Source: Rhodoferax sp. (GTDB lineage Bacteria > Pseudomonadota > Gammaproteobacteria > Burkholderiales > Burkholderiaceae). From it: DNA of 13,809 bases. The position numbers were made by a program, and so were the translations under genes. Of the stretch, positions 1 to 6,933 are shown in pieces; position 1 is the stretch's first letter, and every line of letters begins with the position of its first letter. The notes under the pieces were generated by a model that did not search any database, was not told where the DNA came from, and saw only the letters and a program-made list of their open reading frames with translations. The stretch is taken from positions 1 to 13,809 of the forward strand of contig JAQGNA010000665.1 in the NCBI GenBank assembly GCA_028292075.1. Reading direction: 5' to 3'.

Positions 1-1648
1 TCTGGACGCGCGCTGTCAGGTCCTGATGACATGCGGCCGGAATGCGTGCGGCCTGTGCCGGGTCGACGTCGTAGATGAACAGCATGAAAGGCGCGTTGCC
101 GCCGTTGGCTTCGGCCGGACTGAACCATTCGGCCAGATGCTCCTGCGGTAGCGCAGGCGCGACGGGGCGAAAGTCCTCGCGGTCCTTCAGCTCGTTGATG
201 CGCGCCTGCATGGCCGGGTCGATGGGCGAGGCAAGGATCGATCGCGCACCCAGCGCCCGCGGGCCGAATTCCATGCGCCCCTGGAACCAGCCGATGACCT
301 TGCCGTCGGCCAGCAGCCGGGCCGTGGCCTCGCCGACGTCATCGAGGCGGCGGTACGAAAGCTTAGCCCAGGACAGCAGCGCCTCGATCTCGGCATCGTC
401 GAACGCGGGCCCGAGGTAGGCATGCGACATGGTCCACCGGCGGGGGGCCAATGCGACCGGCTCGGAACGCGGCGTGATGGCCGCGGCGGAAGCGGTGGTG
501 GTGGTGGTGGCGGTGGCGGTGGCCGAAACATCCGCCAGTGGCCGGGGCGATGCGTCCACACCCGATGATTTCAGCCGCTGTTGCGCATCCACCCACAGGG
601 CCGCGCCCAGCGCCGTGCCGGCGTCGCCGGCGGCAGGCTGCACCCAGATCTCGTCGAAGGCGCCGCTGTCGCGCAAGCGGGCGTTCATCACGCAGTTCAG
701 TGCCACGCCGCCGGCCATCGCCAGGCGCCGCTGGCCACTGGCCTCGCGCAACCAGGTCACCAGTTGCAGCGTGGTCTCCTCCAGCACCACCTGCAGCGAC
801 GCGGCCAGGTCGAAATGCGCCGCCTCGAGTGCCGCGCCGCGTTCGCGTTGCGGACCGAACAGGCGCGCCAGGTCCATGCGCTCGATGCGGTAGCCGCCCC
901 CGGGCAGCAGGCGGATGTTCTCTCGCAGCACCGCTGCGAAGCGCGGCTGGCCCATGGCAGCCAGCGCCATGACCTTGTATTCATCGGACGAATGCAGAAA
1001 GCCGAGATGGTGCGTGATCTGCTCGTACAGGATGCCCAGCGAATGCGGCATGCAGACCTCGCCCAGGCCGCGGTAGCGGTCGCCCGCATACACGCCATAG
1101 CTGGTGGTCGCGTGTTCGCCGCGCCCGTCGAGCGTGAGCACCGCGCAGGCGTCGAAAGGGCTGGCCAGGAAGGCGCTGGCCTGATGGCAGAGGTGATGGT
1201 CGACGAAGTGGAAGCGGTACGGGCCGTCCGGCCGCGCGCCGGCCAGCCGCTTCCGCAGATGGTGCGGTGCGCCGTCGGCCAGCTGGCGCGGCGCATTGAC
1301 GATGTAGGCGGCGAAGAGCGGGTCCCAGGGGTTCTCCCACTCACCCGCCGATCGGGCCGAGGGTTCCAGCGGAAGCGCGATCGTCTGGCCTTCGGCGCGT
1401 CCGGCCAGAAAGCGCCGGGGGTCGTAGCTGTAGCCCACATGGTCCACGTCCACCAGCCGCACGCCGGCCTGCTTCAGGCAGTCGTCGATGGCATTGAAGG
1501 GCAGCTCCCAAGCCGAGAACGGCACGGGGCGCTTGCCGTGCTTGATGCGGCTGAAGCGCTCTTCCTCGCTGGCGGCGACCACCACGCCGTCGACCACCAG
1601 GGCCGCGGCGCTGTCGTGAAAAGCGGCGTTGATGCCGAGCGTGATCAT
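1..1648 (-). CDS. NodU/CmcH-family carbamoyltransferase (3' end outside window)
   Basis: Predicted to transfer a carbamoyl group from carbamoyl phosphate, via carbamoyl-AMP, to a hydroxyl of a sugar or natural product. The 549 visible residues open with LGINAAFHDSAAAL, typical of the Carbam_trans_N fold. HHLCH at 151-155 and DGRGE at 174-178 are expected metal/nucleotide-site motifs, and GGVALNCVMN marks the end of the N domain. After an Ala/Thr-repeat linker (about 376-386) the C domain begins with YLGPAF (about 411) and contains GRMEFGPRALGARS (about 457-470), the family signature. The family usually has roughly 570-620 residues, so only the tail is missing. The start at 1648 has GGGAG seven bases upstream, and its ATGA overlaps the stop of the GT9 gene, implying coupled translation. 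It is the last visible gene of the operon. The family is clear from motifs; the acceptor (probably a heptose or glycan hydroxyl) is inferred from the neighbours only. Confidence 0.93.
   Translation of the reverse strand, partial: MITLGINAAFHDSAAALVVDGVVVAASEEERFSRIKHGKRPVPFSAWELPFNAIDDCLKQAGVRLVDVDHVGYSYDPRRFLAGRAEGQTIALPLEPSARSAGEWENPWDPLFAAYIVNAPRQLADGAPHHLRKRLAGARPDGPYRFHFVDHHLCHQASAFLASPFDACAVLTLDGRGEHATTSYGVYAGDRYRGLGEVCMPHSLGILYEQITHHLGFLHSSDEYKVMALAAMGQPRFAAVLRENIRLLPGGGYRIERMDLARLFGPQRERGAALEAAHFDLAASLQVVLEETTLQLVTWLREASGQRRLAMAGGVALNCVMNARLRDSGAFDEIWVQPAAGDAGTALGAALWVDAQQRLKSSGVDASPRPLADVSATATATTTTTASAAAITPRSEPVALAPRRWTMSHAYLGPAFDDAEIEALLSWAKLSYRRLDDVGEATARLLADGKVIGWFQGRMEFGPRALGARSILASPIDPAMQARINELKDREDFRPVAPALPQEHLAEWFSPAEANGGNAPFMLFIYDVDPAQAARIPAACHQDLTARVQ
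494..523. repeat. GGT/GGC trinucleotide repeat inside the carbamoyltransferase gene
   Basis: Ten consecutive trinucleotide units, GGT or GGC on the plus strand, lie at 494-523. Read on the coding (minus) strand they give alternating GCC and ACC codons, an Ala/Thr tract at residues about 376-386. It falls between the two catalytic domains, where length change would be tolerated. Unit loss or gain keeps the reading frame. Confidence 0.85.
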
Positions 1649-2925
1649 GCGGGTACTCCCAATATGGCGGTTGTTTCGGGAAGACCGGCGCGGCACGCAG
1701 TCGCACTGCCGGGCATGCCGCGGTCGCCCCCCACGTCGCGGTCGCCGATGAGCTCGAGAGCGGCCCGCACCACGCGCTCGGTTTCCACGCCTTCGAGGCA
1801 ATGGTGATGACCCTGCGGACAGACGCTCTTCAAGCAATTGCGGCAGGACACGTCTTCAAAGAGAACGCGCGACGGGGTCATCCATGGCGTGTGCTGCGGA
1901 TTGGTCTGCGCATACAGCACCACCACCGGCGTGCCGAGCGCGGCGGCCATGTGCACCGGGCCGGTGTTGTTGCTCACCAGCAGCCGGGCACCGGCCAGCA
2001 GCGCCCCCAGCTGGCCCAGATCGAGCAGGCCGGCGAGCGAGGTGGACGGCCCCGTCATCGCGGCACGCGCACGCGCCACCAGTGCCACCTCGGAGGCATC
2101 GCCGGTAAAGAAGACCTGCCAGCCAGTGGCCTCCGCGATGCGGTCTGCCGCGGCGGCGAACCGCTCCACCGGATAGCGCCGCGACGACGCCGTGGCCCCC
2201 ACATGCAGCACGATGCAGGGCGCATCCGGCCGTGCACCGGCCTGCACGATGCGCTCGCGCAAGCCGCGGACGTCATCCGGGCGGTGGTGGAACACCAGCC
2301 GCTCCTCGCCGCCATGGAAGCCGACGGAGCCCACCAGGTCGAGCTGGCGACGCACTTCATGGCGCATGCCCGGCTCGACACGCTCGGTGTCTGGCTGCCA
2401 GTGGGTCAGCAGGTCATAGGGGTTCTCGCGGCAGTAGGCCAGCCTCAGCGGAATGCCCGCCAGCCGACACAGCAGCGCCGCGGGCAAGGCACTTTGCGTG
2501 CAGACACCGAAGATCACCGCCGCATCGAATTTCTCCGAGGCGAGCCGTGTCACCAGTTGATGATCTTCGGCCACATCGGTAGCGCCAGGCTGGCGGGTCC
2601 AGGGCGCGGCATAGGCAATGGCGTCGTCCAGCATCGGCAGATGGCGCAGCGCCGCGGCGCCCGACCTGGAGGCCAGCAGCGTCAGGCGCGCATGGGGCAG
2701 TCCTCGGCGGATGGCGGCCAGGGCCGGCGTGGTCATGAGCAGGTCGCCCAGGTTGTCGAGCCGCACCGCCAGCACGCGGCGTGCGGCGGCCCATTCGGGA
2801 TCAATGGTGGCGGGCCTGACAGGCAAGGCGGGCCTGTCGACCGGGCCGAACCCTTCGGGCATGCGCACTGCCGTGACCAGGTCCGTGGCGGCGGTCAGGC
2901 GCGTGGCACCAGTCAACCGAGCCAT
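1645..2925 (-). CDS. Glycosyltransferase family 9 (ADP-heptose:LPS heptosyltransferase-like)
   Basis: Predicted GT-B fold heptosyltransferase using ADP-heptose, acting at the cytoplasmic face of the membrane; 426 residues. The N domain carries LAVRLDNLGDLLMTTPAL (about 52-69), the usual GT9 opening for acceptor and nucleotide sugar. The C domain carries VLHVGATASSRRYP and SNNTGPVHMAAALGTPVVVLY, the ADP-heptose-binding signature. A cysteine cluster follows (C-x2-C-x4-C then HHHC, within CRNCLKSVCPQGHHHCLEG), resembling the C-terminal Cys pattern of RfaQ/WaaQ-like members. The ATG at 2925 is preferred over an in-frame start at 3081 because GAAGGGGG precedes it and homology-like sequence begins only after it; residues before the GT9 core (about 1-48) are divergent. 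It overlaps the phosphatase gene by 13 bp and the carbamoyltransferase gene by 4 bp. The family is secure; whether it acts on LPS core or another glycan is not shown. Confidence 0.92.
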   Translation of the reverse strand: MARLTGATRLTAATDLVTAVRMPEGFGPVDRPALPVRPATIDPEWAAARRVLAVRLDNLGDLLMTTPALAAIRRGLPHARLTLLASRSGAAALRHLPMLDDAIAYAAPWTRQPGATDVAEDHQLVTRLASEKFDAAVIFGVCTQSALPAALLCRLAGIPLRLAYCRENPYDLLTHWQPDTERVEPGMRHEVRRQLDLVGSVGFHGGEERLVFHHRPDDVRGLRERIVQAGARPDAPCIVLHVGATASSRRYPVERFAAAADRIAEATGWQVFFTGDASEVALVARARAAMTGPSTSLAGLLDLGQLGALLAGARLLVSNNTGPVHMAAALGTPVVVLYAQTNPQHTPWMTPSRVLFEDVSCRNCLKSVCPQGHHHCLEGVETERVVRAALELIGDRDVGGDRGMPGSATACRAGLPETTAILGVPA

Positions 2926-3605
2926 CGAACCGCCCCCTTCTGAGGCGCTGCTCTGGACTGCGAAGCGCGGGGCATGCCGCGTCCGCGCGCTTCGCCGCCC
3001 TCTCGGGCCAGAATTTCCTGCGCCGCGCCGAGCAGGTAGGATGCCACGGCGTCGGGCGTGCGCAACAGGGTGCGTTCCCACAGCGTTTCATTGCCGACAT
3101 CGAGCAACACGCTGCGGCAGCCTGCACGGTGGCCGGCCTCCACGTCGTCCAGGATGTCGCCCACCATCCAGCTTGCGGCCAGGTTCACATTGAGGCGGCT
3201 GGCGGCAGTCTGCAGCATGCCGGGCGCGGGCTTGCGGCACTGGCAAGCGGCCACGGTACCCGGGGCGGCGGGGGCATGCGGGCAGAACTGGAAGCCCGCC
3301 AGCGGCACGCCGGCCTGGGCCAGCAGCCTCGTCAACGCGGTCTGGAGGTGCCGCAGCGCATCCTGGTCGAACCGGCCGAGGGCCACGCCGGGCTGGTTGG
3401 TCACGACGACGATGAGGTAGCCGGCATCGACCAGCAGGCGCAGGCCGTCGATGGCGTTGGGGGTGAAGCGCAACAGCGCGGGATCGACGTTGTAGGGCAC
3501 GTCTTCGACCAGCGTGCCGTCCTTGTCGACGAACACGGCCCTTGGCAGCCGGGCGCTGGCGCGCGCGCCGCGGGCGGGCTCGCCCAGCAGATGGATCAGG
3601 GCCAT
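2913..3605 (-). CDS. gmhB: D-glycero-D-manno-heptose 1,7-bisphosphate phosphatase-like HAD-IIIA hydrolase (GmhB type)
   Basis: Likely removes the C7 phosphate from D-glycero-D-manno-heptose 1,7-bisphosphate on the route to ADP-heptose, in the cytosol; 230 residues. HAD motif I is VDKDGTLVED (nucleophile D27, acid/base D29), motif II is VVTNQ (T69), the lysine is in CRKP (K125), and motif IV is MVGDILDDVEAG (D150, D153/D154). The zinc loop typical of GmhB is intact: C108-P-H110 and C121-Q-C123. The C-terminus is about 30 residues longer than classic GmhB (about 190), ending in a basic Arg/Ser-rich tail that runs over the start of the GT9 gene. The ATG at 3605 has AGGAG six bases upstream and lies within the end of the SDR gene (10 bp overlap). 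The class is clear. A related substrate such as histidinol phosphate is less likely, given the adjacent heptosyltransferase. Confidence 0.88.
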   Translation of the reverse strand: MALIHLLGEPARGARASARLPRAVFVDKDGTLVEDVPYNVDPALLRFTPNAIDGLRLLVDAGYLIVVVTNQPGVALGRFDQDALRHLQTALTRLLAQAGVPLAGFQFCPHAPAAPGTVAACQCRKPAPGMLQTAASRLNVNLAASWMVGDILDDVEAGHRAGCRSVLLDVGNETLWERTLLRTPDAVASYLLGAAQEILAREGGEARGRGMPRASQSRAAPQKGAVRWLG

Positions 3606-4333
3606 GAGGTCTCCTGGTCGGGCAGCACCATGACCTCGGCGACCACCGACCCGCGCGGCATGGCAAGCATGAAGTGCACCGCCTCGGCCACGTTGGCCGG
3701 GTCCTGCAGGGCATTCGGATCGAGGTCGGGAAAGCGCTCCAGCAGGAATGGCGTCCGCATGCCTCCGGCAATCACCGAACTCACCCGGATACCGGCCGAG
3801 CGCAGCTCCGCATGCAAGGCCCTCGACAAGCCCAGCAAGCCCCACTTGCTGGCGTGGTAGGCGCTCGCATTGGGCCATGCCCGCAGCGCGGCGGTGGATG
3901 CGATGTTGATGATGTGGCCCCCGCGGCCATCGTCCGAGGCCCGCAGCGCCGGCAAGGCCGCCTTGGCCAGGTAGAAGGGGCCGCGCAGGTTGGTGTCGAG
4001 CACCTTGTCCCATGCGCCGATGTCGACCTCGGCAAGCGAGGCGGTCACGTCGGTGCCGGCGTTGTTGACCAGCACGTCGAGCGCGCCGAAGCGCCCCACC
4101 GTCTTGGCCACCGCATCGGCCACCGCCTGCGCATCGCCCACGTCGGCCGCAAGCGCGATGCTGCGCTCCTGGCGCGGGTCGAGTTGCGCGGCCACGGCGC
4201 GTGTCTTGTCGGCGTCGCGGTCGAGCAGCGCAACGAAGGCCCCAGCCTCCAGCAGACGCCGTGCAATGGCCAGGCCGAGTCCGCTCGCCGCCCCTGTGAC
4301 GAGCACCGTTTTTCCCTGAATCACGGCGCTCAT
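3596..4333 (-). CDS. Classical short-chain dehydrogenase/reductase (SDR)
   Basis: An NAD(P)-dependent oxidoreductase of 245 residues, the usual length for classical SDRs. The cofactor motif TGAASGLG is at 13-20, an acidic D38 at the end of beta-2 suggests NAD(H) preference, and NNAG is at 90-93. The catalytic tetrad is N115, S146, Y159 and K163 (YHASK). It is too short and lacks the extended-SDR layout of HldD, so it is not the ADP-heptose epimerase. Its place between a GT4 gene and a heptose phosphatase suggests it oxidises, reduces or epimerises a sugar intermediate of the same pathway, but the substrate cannot be read from sequence. The ATG at 4333 follows GGAAGGGAG and overlaps the upstream gene's stop as ATGA; the 3' end overlaps gmhB by 10 bp. 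Confidence 0.92.
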   Translation of the reverse strand: MSAVIQGKTVLVTGAASGLGLAIARRLLEAGAFVALLDRDADKTRAVAAQLDPRQERSIALAADVGDAQAVADAVAKTVGRFGALDVLVNNAGTDVTASLAEVDIGAWDKVLDTNLRGPFYLAKAALPALRASDDGRGGHIINIASTAALRAWPNASAYHASKWGLLGLSRALHAELRSAGIRVSSVIAGGMRTPFLLERFPDLDPNALQDPANVAEAVHFMLAMPRGSVVAEVMVLPDQETSWP

Positions 4334-5658
4334 CGGAAGCTCCCTTCCGCCACGGTAGCCCCGATTGCCAGGCTGACCGGACGCGGCGCATGCCGTCGCG
4401 GCGGCGGGGCGACAGGCGCATGGCGGATCGAGCGGTAGACCTTCAACAGACCGTCGGCGACACAGTCCCAGGTGAACATGGCGTCGACGCGGCGGCGCCC
4501 GGACTGCCCCAGCCTTGCGCCGAGCGCGGGGTCGGCATGCAGCAGGGCAATGCGCTGGGCCAGCGCGAGCGGGTCGTTCGGTGGCACCAGAAAACCGGTG
4601 GCACCATCGACCACCGTATAACGCAGGCCGCCCACATCGCTTGCGATCACCGGCACGCCGCAGGCCATGGCCTCCAGCGGCGTGATGCCGAAGGGCTCGT
4701 ACCACGGGGTGGTGACGAACACGTCGGCCGCGGCATAGTAGTGCCGCAACTCGGGGCGCTGGCGGTGGCCCGTGAACACCACCTCGCCCGACACGCCCAT
4801 CGCCTCGGCCACCTGCCGCAGGCGGGCGATCTCGGGGGTGCGGCTCTCGTCGGGTTCGGGCGCGTCGCCGCCCACCACCATGAGCCTGAGCCGCGCACCT
4901 TCCGGCAGCAAACGCCGGGCATGGGCGAGCGCACGGATCACGTTGTCGATGCCCTTGCGCGGCACCAGGCGGCCCAGCTGCAGCAAGAGGAAATCACGCG
5001 GGTCGAGGCCCAGCGCCTGCCGGGCCTGCGCCCGGTCCATGGGGCTGAACTCGCTGCGGTCGAAGCCGCAGGGCACCATGGTCAGGCGGTCTTCCGCGGC
5101 GCCGTACAGCTGGTGCAGATCTTCCACGTCCTGCGGGCATTCGGCAATGACCGCATCGGCGTCGCGCACACACAGCTGTTCGATGTCGATGCGTGACGGC
5201 GGAAACGCATCGGCCTGCCGCTGGTGCCGCAACCGCACCAACCCCAGCGCATGGAATGTGATGGCGAAGGGCAGGCGCAGGGTTTGCTTGAGGTGCCGCG
5301 CCACCATGCCCGACATGAAAAAATTCGCATGGGCGACGTCGTAAGGCCGGGCATGCCGCAGCAACATTTCGCAAGAGGCCGCGAAGGCGGGCATGTGGGG
5401 GAGGAGCTCTTCCTTGCGCACGAACTGGGCCGGCCCGGCCGGCACGTGCAGCACCCTGGCACCGGGACACAGCTCGCTCACCGCCGGCTGCGAGGCCGAG
5501 TCGCGCCGGGTAAAGACATCGACATGGTGGCCACGCTCGGCGAGTTTGCGGGCCACGTGATTCACATAGATGTTCTGGCCGCCGGAATCGACGCCGCCGG
5601 CCAATGCGAGGGGCGAGGCGTGTTCGCTGATGAGTGCAATGCGCAAGGATTTTTTCAT
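4330..5658 (-). CDS. GT4-family glycosyltransferase (MshA / sucrose-synthase-like)
   Basis: A retaining GT-B glycosyltransferase of 442 residues, first gene of the minus-strand operon. The N domain has GGVDSGGQNIYVNHVARKLA (about 21-40), resembling the GDxGGxNVYV loop of MshA and sucrose-phosphate synthases, and DVAHANFFMSG (about 107-117), like the DxxHxHxxxSG of that group. The C domain has GRLVPRKGID (about 229-238), GGDAPEPDESRTPE (about 263-276) and the EX7E donor motif EPFGITPLE (E321, E329), followed by GVPVIASDVGG. No signal peptide or membrane segment is seen, so it is cytosolic or peripheral. AAGAAGG lies just upstream of the ATG. The stop overlaps the SDR start as ATGA. The donor may be a UDP/ADP sugar and the acceptor is unknown; assignment to MshA itself would be over-reading. 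Confidence 0.92.
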   Translation of the reverse strand: MKKSLRIALISEHASPLALAGGVDSGGQNIYVNHVARKLAERGHHVDVFTRRDSASQPAVSELCPGARVLHVPAGPAQFVRKEELLPHMPAFAASCEMLLRHARPYDVAHANFFMSGMVARHLKQTLRLPFAITFHALGLVRLRHQRQADAFPPSRIDIEQLCVRDADAVIAECPQDVEDLHQLYGAAEDRLTMVPCGFDRSEFSPMDRAQARQALGLDPRDFLLLQLGRLVPRKGIDNVIRALAHARRLLPEGARLRLMVVGGDAPEPDESRTPEIARLRQVAEAMGVSGEVVFTGHRQRPELRHYYAAADVFVTTPWYEPFGITPLEAMACGVPVIASDVGGLRYTVVDGATGFLVPPNDPLALAQRIALLHADPALGARLGQSGRRRVDAMFTWDCVADGLLKVYRSIRHAPVAPPPRRHAPRPVSLAIGATVAEGSFR

Positions 5659-5678
5659 AGACCTTCTTCGGTGGTCGC

Positions 5679-5726
5679 CGGCAAACTGCCGACTTGCGGG
5701 ACAAGCGGCAAACCGCGTGCCGACTT
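5679..5726. repeat. Imperfect direct repeat in the leader of the GT4 operon
   Basis: CGGCAAAC followed by TGCCGACTT occurs at 5679-5695. It occurs again at 5706-5726, with four extra bases (CGCG) between the two halves. Each copy also contains a small inverted repeat, CGGCA/TGCCG, with a 3-base loop in the first copy and a 7-base loop in the second. The pair lies 21-68 bp upstream of the GT4 start, inside the presumed 5' leader on the minus strand. It could be a tandem regulator site or RNA structure; no known operator is recognised. Confidence 0.6.
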
Positions 5727-5741
5727 GGCGGCCGGGTTAAC

Positions 5742-5763
5742 AGAAGCGGTGAGAACCGCTTCT
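5742..5763. promoter_or_regulatory. Perfect 9-bp inverted repeat with GAGA loop
   Basis: The arms AGAAGCGGT (5742-5750) and ACCGCTTCT (5755-5763) are exact complements around the four bases GAGA. Overlapping it, GAGAA and TTCTC flank CCGC at 5751-5764, so two alternative pairings exist. There is no T-run on either side, and the neighbouring genes diverge from here, so it is not a simple terminator. It may be an operator or a hairpin in the leader of the GT4 operon. Confidence 0.55.
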
Positions 5764-5775
5764 CGGAACCGCCGA

Positions 5776-5793
5776 GGTCATCAACGGATGACC
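5776..5793. promoter_or_regulatory. Perfect 7-bp inverted repeat beside a -10-like TAAAAT
   Basis: GGTCATC (5776-5782) and GATGACC (5787-5793) are exact complements around AACG. Three bases further on the plus strand is TAAAAT (5796-5801), a plausible -10 for the GlcG/HbpS-like gene, though no good -35 is visible. A third weaker repeat, CTCGG/CCGAG (5762-5776), bridges this and the 9-bp repeat. The geometry fits an operator upstream of a -10, but no regulator is identified. Confidence 0.45.
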
Positions 5794-5912
5794 CGTAAAA
5801 TTTGCGGCGATGGGGCGCTTTTGCGGTAAGCCGTACCTGACTGCGCGGCAAGGCAATCGGCGGCGCTCACGGCTCCGCGGCGCCCGGGCATGTCGATTGC
5901 TCGGCCGTTGCC

Positions 5913-6518
5913 ATGAACTTCACTTTTGCCGGGGGCAACAGCCCCTCCTCTCCCTCCTCCTCTCCGTCCTCCGCTGCGTCCTCCTACCCTGCCTCCAACA
6001 GGCCGATGGGTACTTCGGCCCAGGGCAGCTGGCTGGCACGCGATGCGGCGCGGCGGGCGCTCGACCGCGCGTTGCCTGGCATCGAAGCCCAGTTGGGCGA
6101 TCCAGCGGTCAGCGGCACCGGCTTCCTGCACATCGTGCTCATGGACCCGGGCCTGCCGCCCGGTTCATCGGCCTTCGAGGACGCCATCCTGCTGGAGCAC
6201 TCGGTGGGCGAACCTGCGCAATGGGACGCCGACTACGCCCGCTTCGCCCGGGCCAAGGCGCAGCTGAGCTGGCGCCACGGGGTCGACGGACACGTGCTGC
6301 AGTCGCGCTATCCACACCTGCTGCTGCCCGGCGACACCACACTCTGGGGTGGCGTCTGCCTGGACGGCATCGTGGTGGGCGTGAGCGGCGCCCAGCCCTG
6401 GTTCGACGAAGCCTTCGGCCTGACATTGGCCGCCTACCTGCGGGCCGAGATCAAGCGCAGCGCCGCCGACTGCAACGAGCGGAAGGTGCTCTTTGCGCCG
6501 GAGCACGGCGGGGCCTAG
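5913..6518 (+). CDS. GlcG/HbpS-like (DUF336 fold) protein, tentative
   Basis: A 201-residue protein with no signal peptide. Residues about 4-30 are a Ser/Pro/Ala-rich low-complexity stretch encoded by a pyrimidine-rich tract (5942-5996). The rest looks like the GlcG/HbpS family: an opening helix (DAARRALDRAL), a lysine-containing helix (FARAKAQLSW), and near the C-terminus TLWGGVCLDGIVVGVSGAQPWFDEAFGL, resembling the GGxPL..G.xVGxxGVSGxxxxxDE signature. Some members bind haem or sit with glycolate genes; neither partner is nearby here. The start at 5913 lacks a good ribosome-binding site. An in-frame ATG at 6006 would give 170 residues and remove the low-complexity tail, and may be the true start. 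It runs divergently from the GT4 operon. The gene is likely real; the family call is by eye. Confidence 0.55.
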   Translation: MNFTFAGGNSPSSPSSSPSSAASSYPASNRPMGTSAQGSWLARDAARRALDRALPGIEAQLGDPAVSGTGFLHIVLMDPGLPPGSSAFEDAILLEHSVGEPAQWDADYARFARAKAQLSWRHGVDGHVLQSRYPHLLLPGDTTLWGGVCLDGIVVGVSGAQPWFDEAFGLTLAAYLRAEIKRSAADCNERKVLFAPEHGGA

Positions 6519-6726
6519 CGGTGCGGCGCAGGCGGCGTGACGCAGGCGGTGGAGATGCCCTGCGCTTGTCCCCGGCCGGGCTGGGGAATGGCCTCGCAGG
6601 GATAATCTGGTCCATGACCACCTGCCGTTCCGCCGCCACCCGTCCATCAGCACGGCCAGCTGTTCGCTCGCCAGCGAGTGCCTGCAACAGCAGCCTCGCC
6701 CGTCCCTGCTTCCAAAGGGGTTGACC

Positions 6727-6864
6727 GTGAATTTTCCCGTCAAGCCGCCAGCTCGCTGGGCCAACCTGCGCAAGGCGGCGTTCATCGCGGCCGCGGTGCT
6801 CATCGGCACCGTGTTCCTCAGTGGGGTTTGCATCTTCGCGTACCAGATGCTCAACGCCGCCTGA
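6727..6864 (+). CDS. 45-residue single-span membrane microprotein
   Basis: A GTG-initiated frame of 45 codons, preceded by AAAGGGG eight bases before the start, the strongest ribosome-binding site in this part of the window. The product has a basic N-terminus (KPPARWANLRKAA) and one hydrophobic span at about residues 19-41, ending in QMLNAA. The positive charges before the span predict an N-in orientation. There is no recognisable family. A -10-like GATAAT lies at 6601-6606, but with no clear -35. The gene stands alone, 187 bp before the next start. Small size makes chance possible, but the ribosome site plus the clean charge/hydrophobic layout argue for a real gene. Confidence 0.55.
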   Translation: MNFPVKPPARWANLRKAAFIAAAVLIGTVFLSGVCIFAYQMLNAA

Positions 6865-6906
6865 GCTGGAGACGTGGCCGCCATCGCGGAGCCGCCGCTC
6901 GCCACC

Positions 6907-6933
6907 CGCCCCATCCGCCCCATCCGCCCCGCC
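6907..6933. repeat. 9-bp tandem repeat (CGCCCCATC, three units)
   Basis: Two exact CGCCCCATC units at 6907-6924 are followed by a degenerate third (CGCCCCGCC). They lie in the non-coding stretch between the microprotein and the 94-residue hypothetical. No function is seen. Confidence 0.6.

Noticed and set aside
429..893. Plus-strand frame with a poly-Val/Ala tract
   Set aside because: It is the antisense reading of the trinucleotide repeat in the carbamoyltransferase gene.
581..1807. 408-codon plus-strand open frame
   Set aside because: It lies antisense to the carbamoyltransferase, whose motifs are unmistakable. The plus frame gives Arg/Ala/His/Gln-rich sequence typical of a GC-rich shadow.
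2913..4421. 502-codon minus-strand frame suggesting an SDR-phosphatase fusion
   Set aside because: Only its last 230 codons match a real protein (GmhB-like). The upstream part is the SDR gene read out of frame, and the SDR has its own intact frame.
5810..6724. 304-codon plus frame starting just after TAAAAT
   Set aside because: Its sequence is Arg/Gly/Leu-rich with no domain features and is the off-frame shadow of the GlcG/HbpS-like gene.
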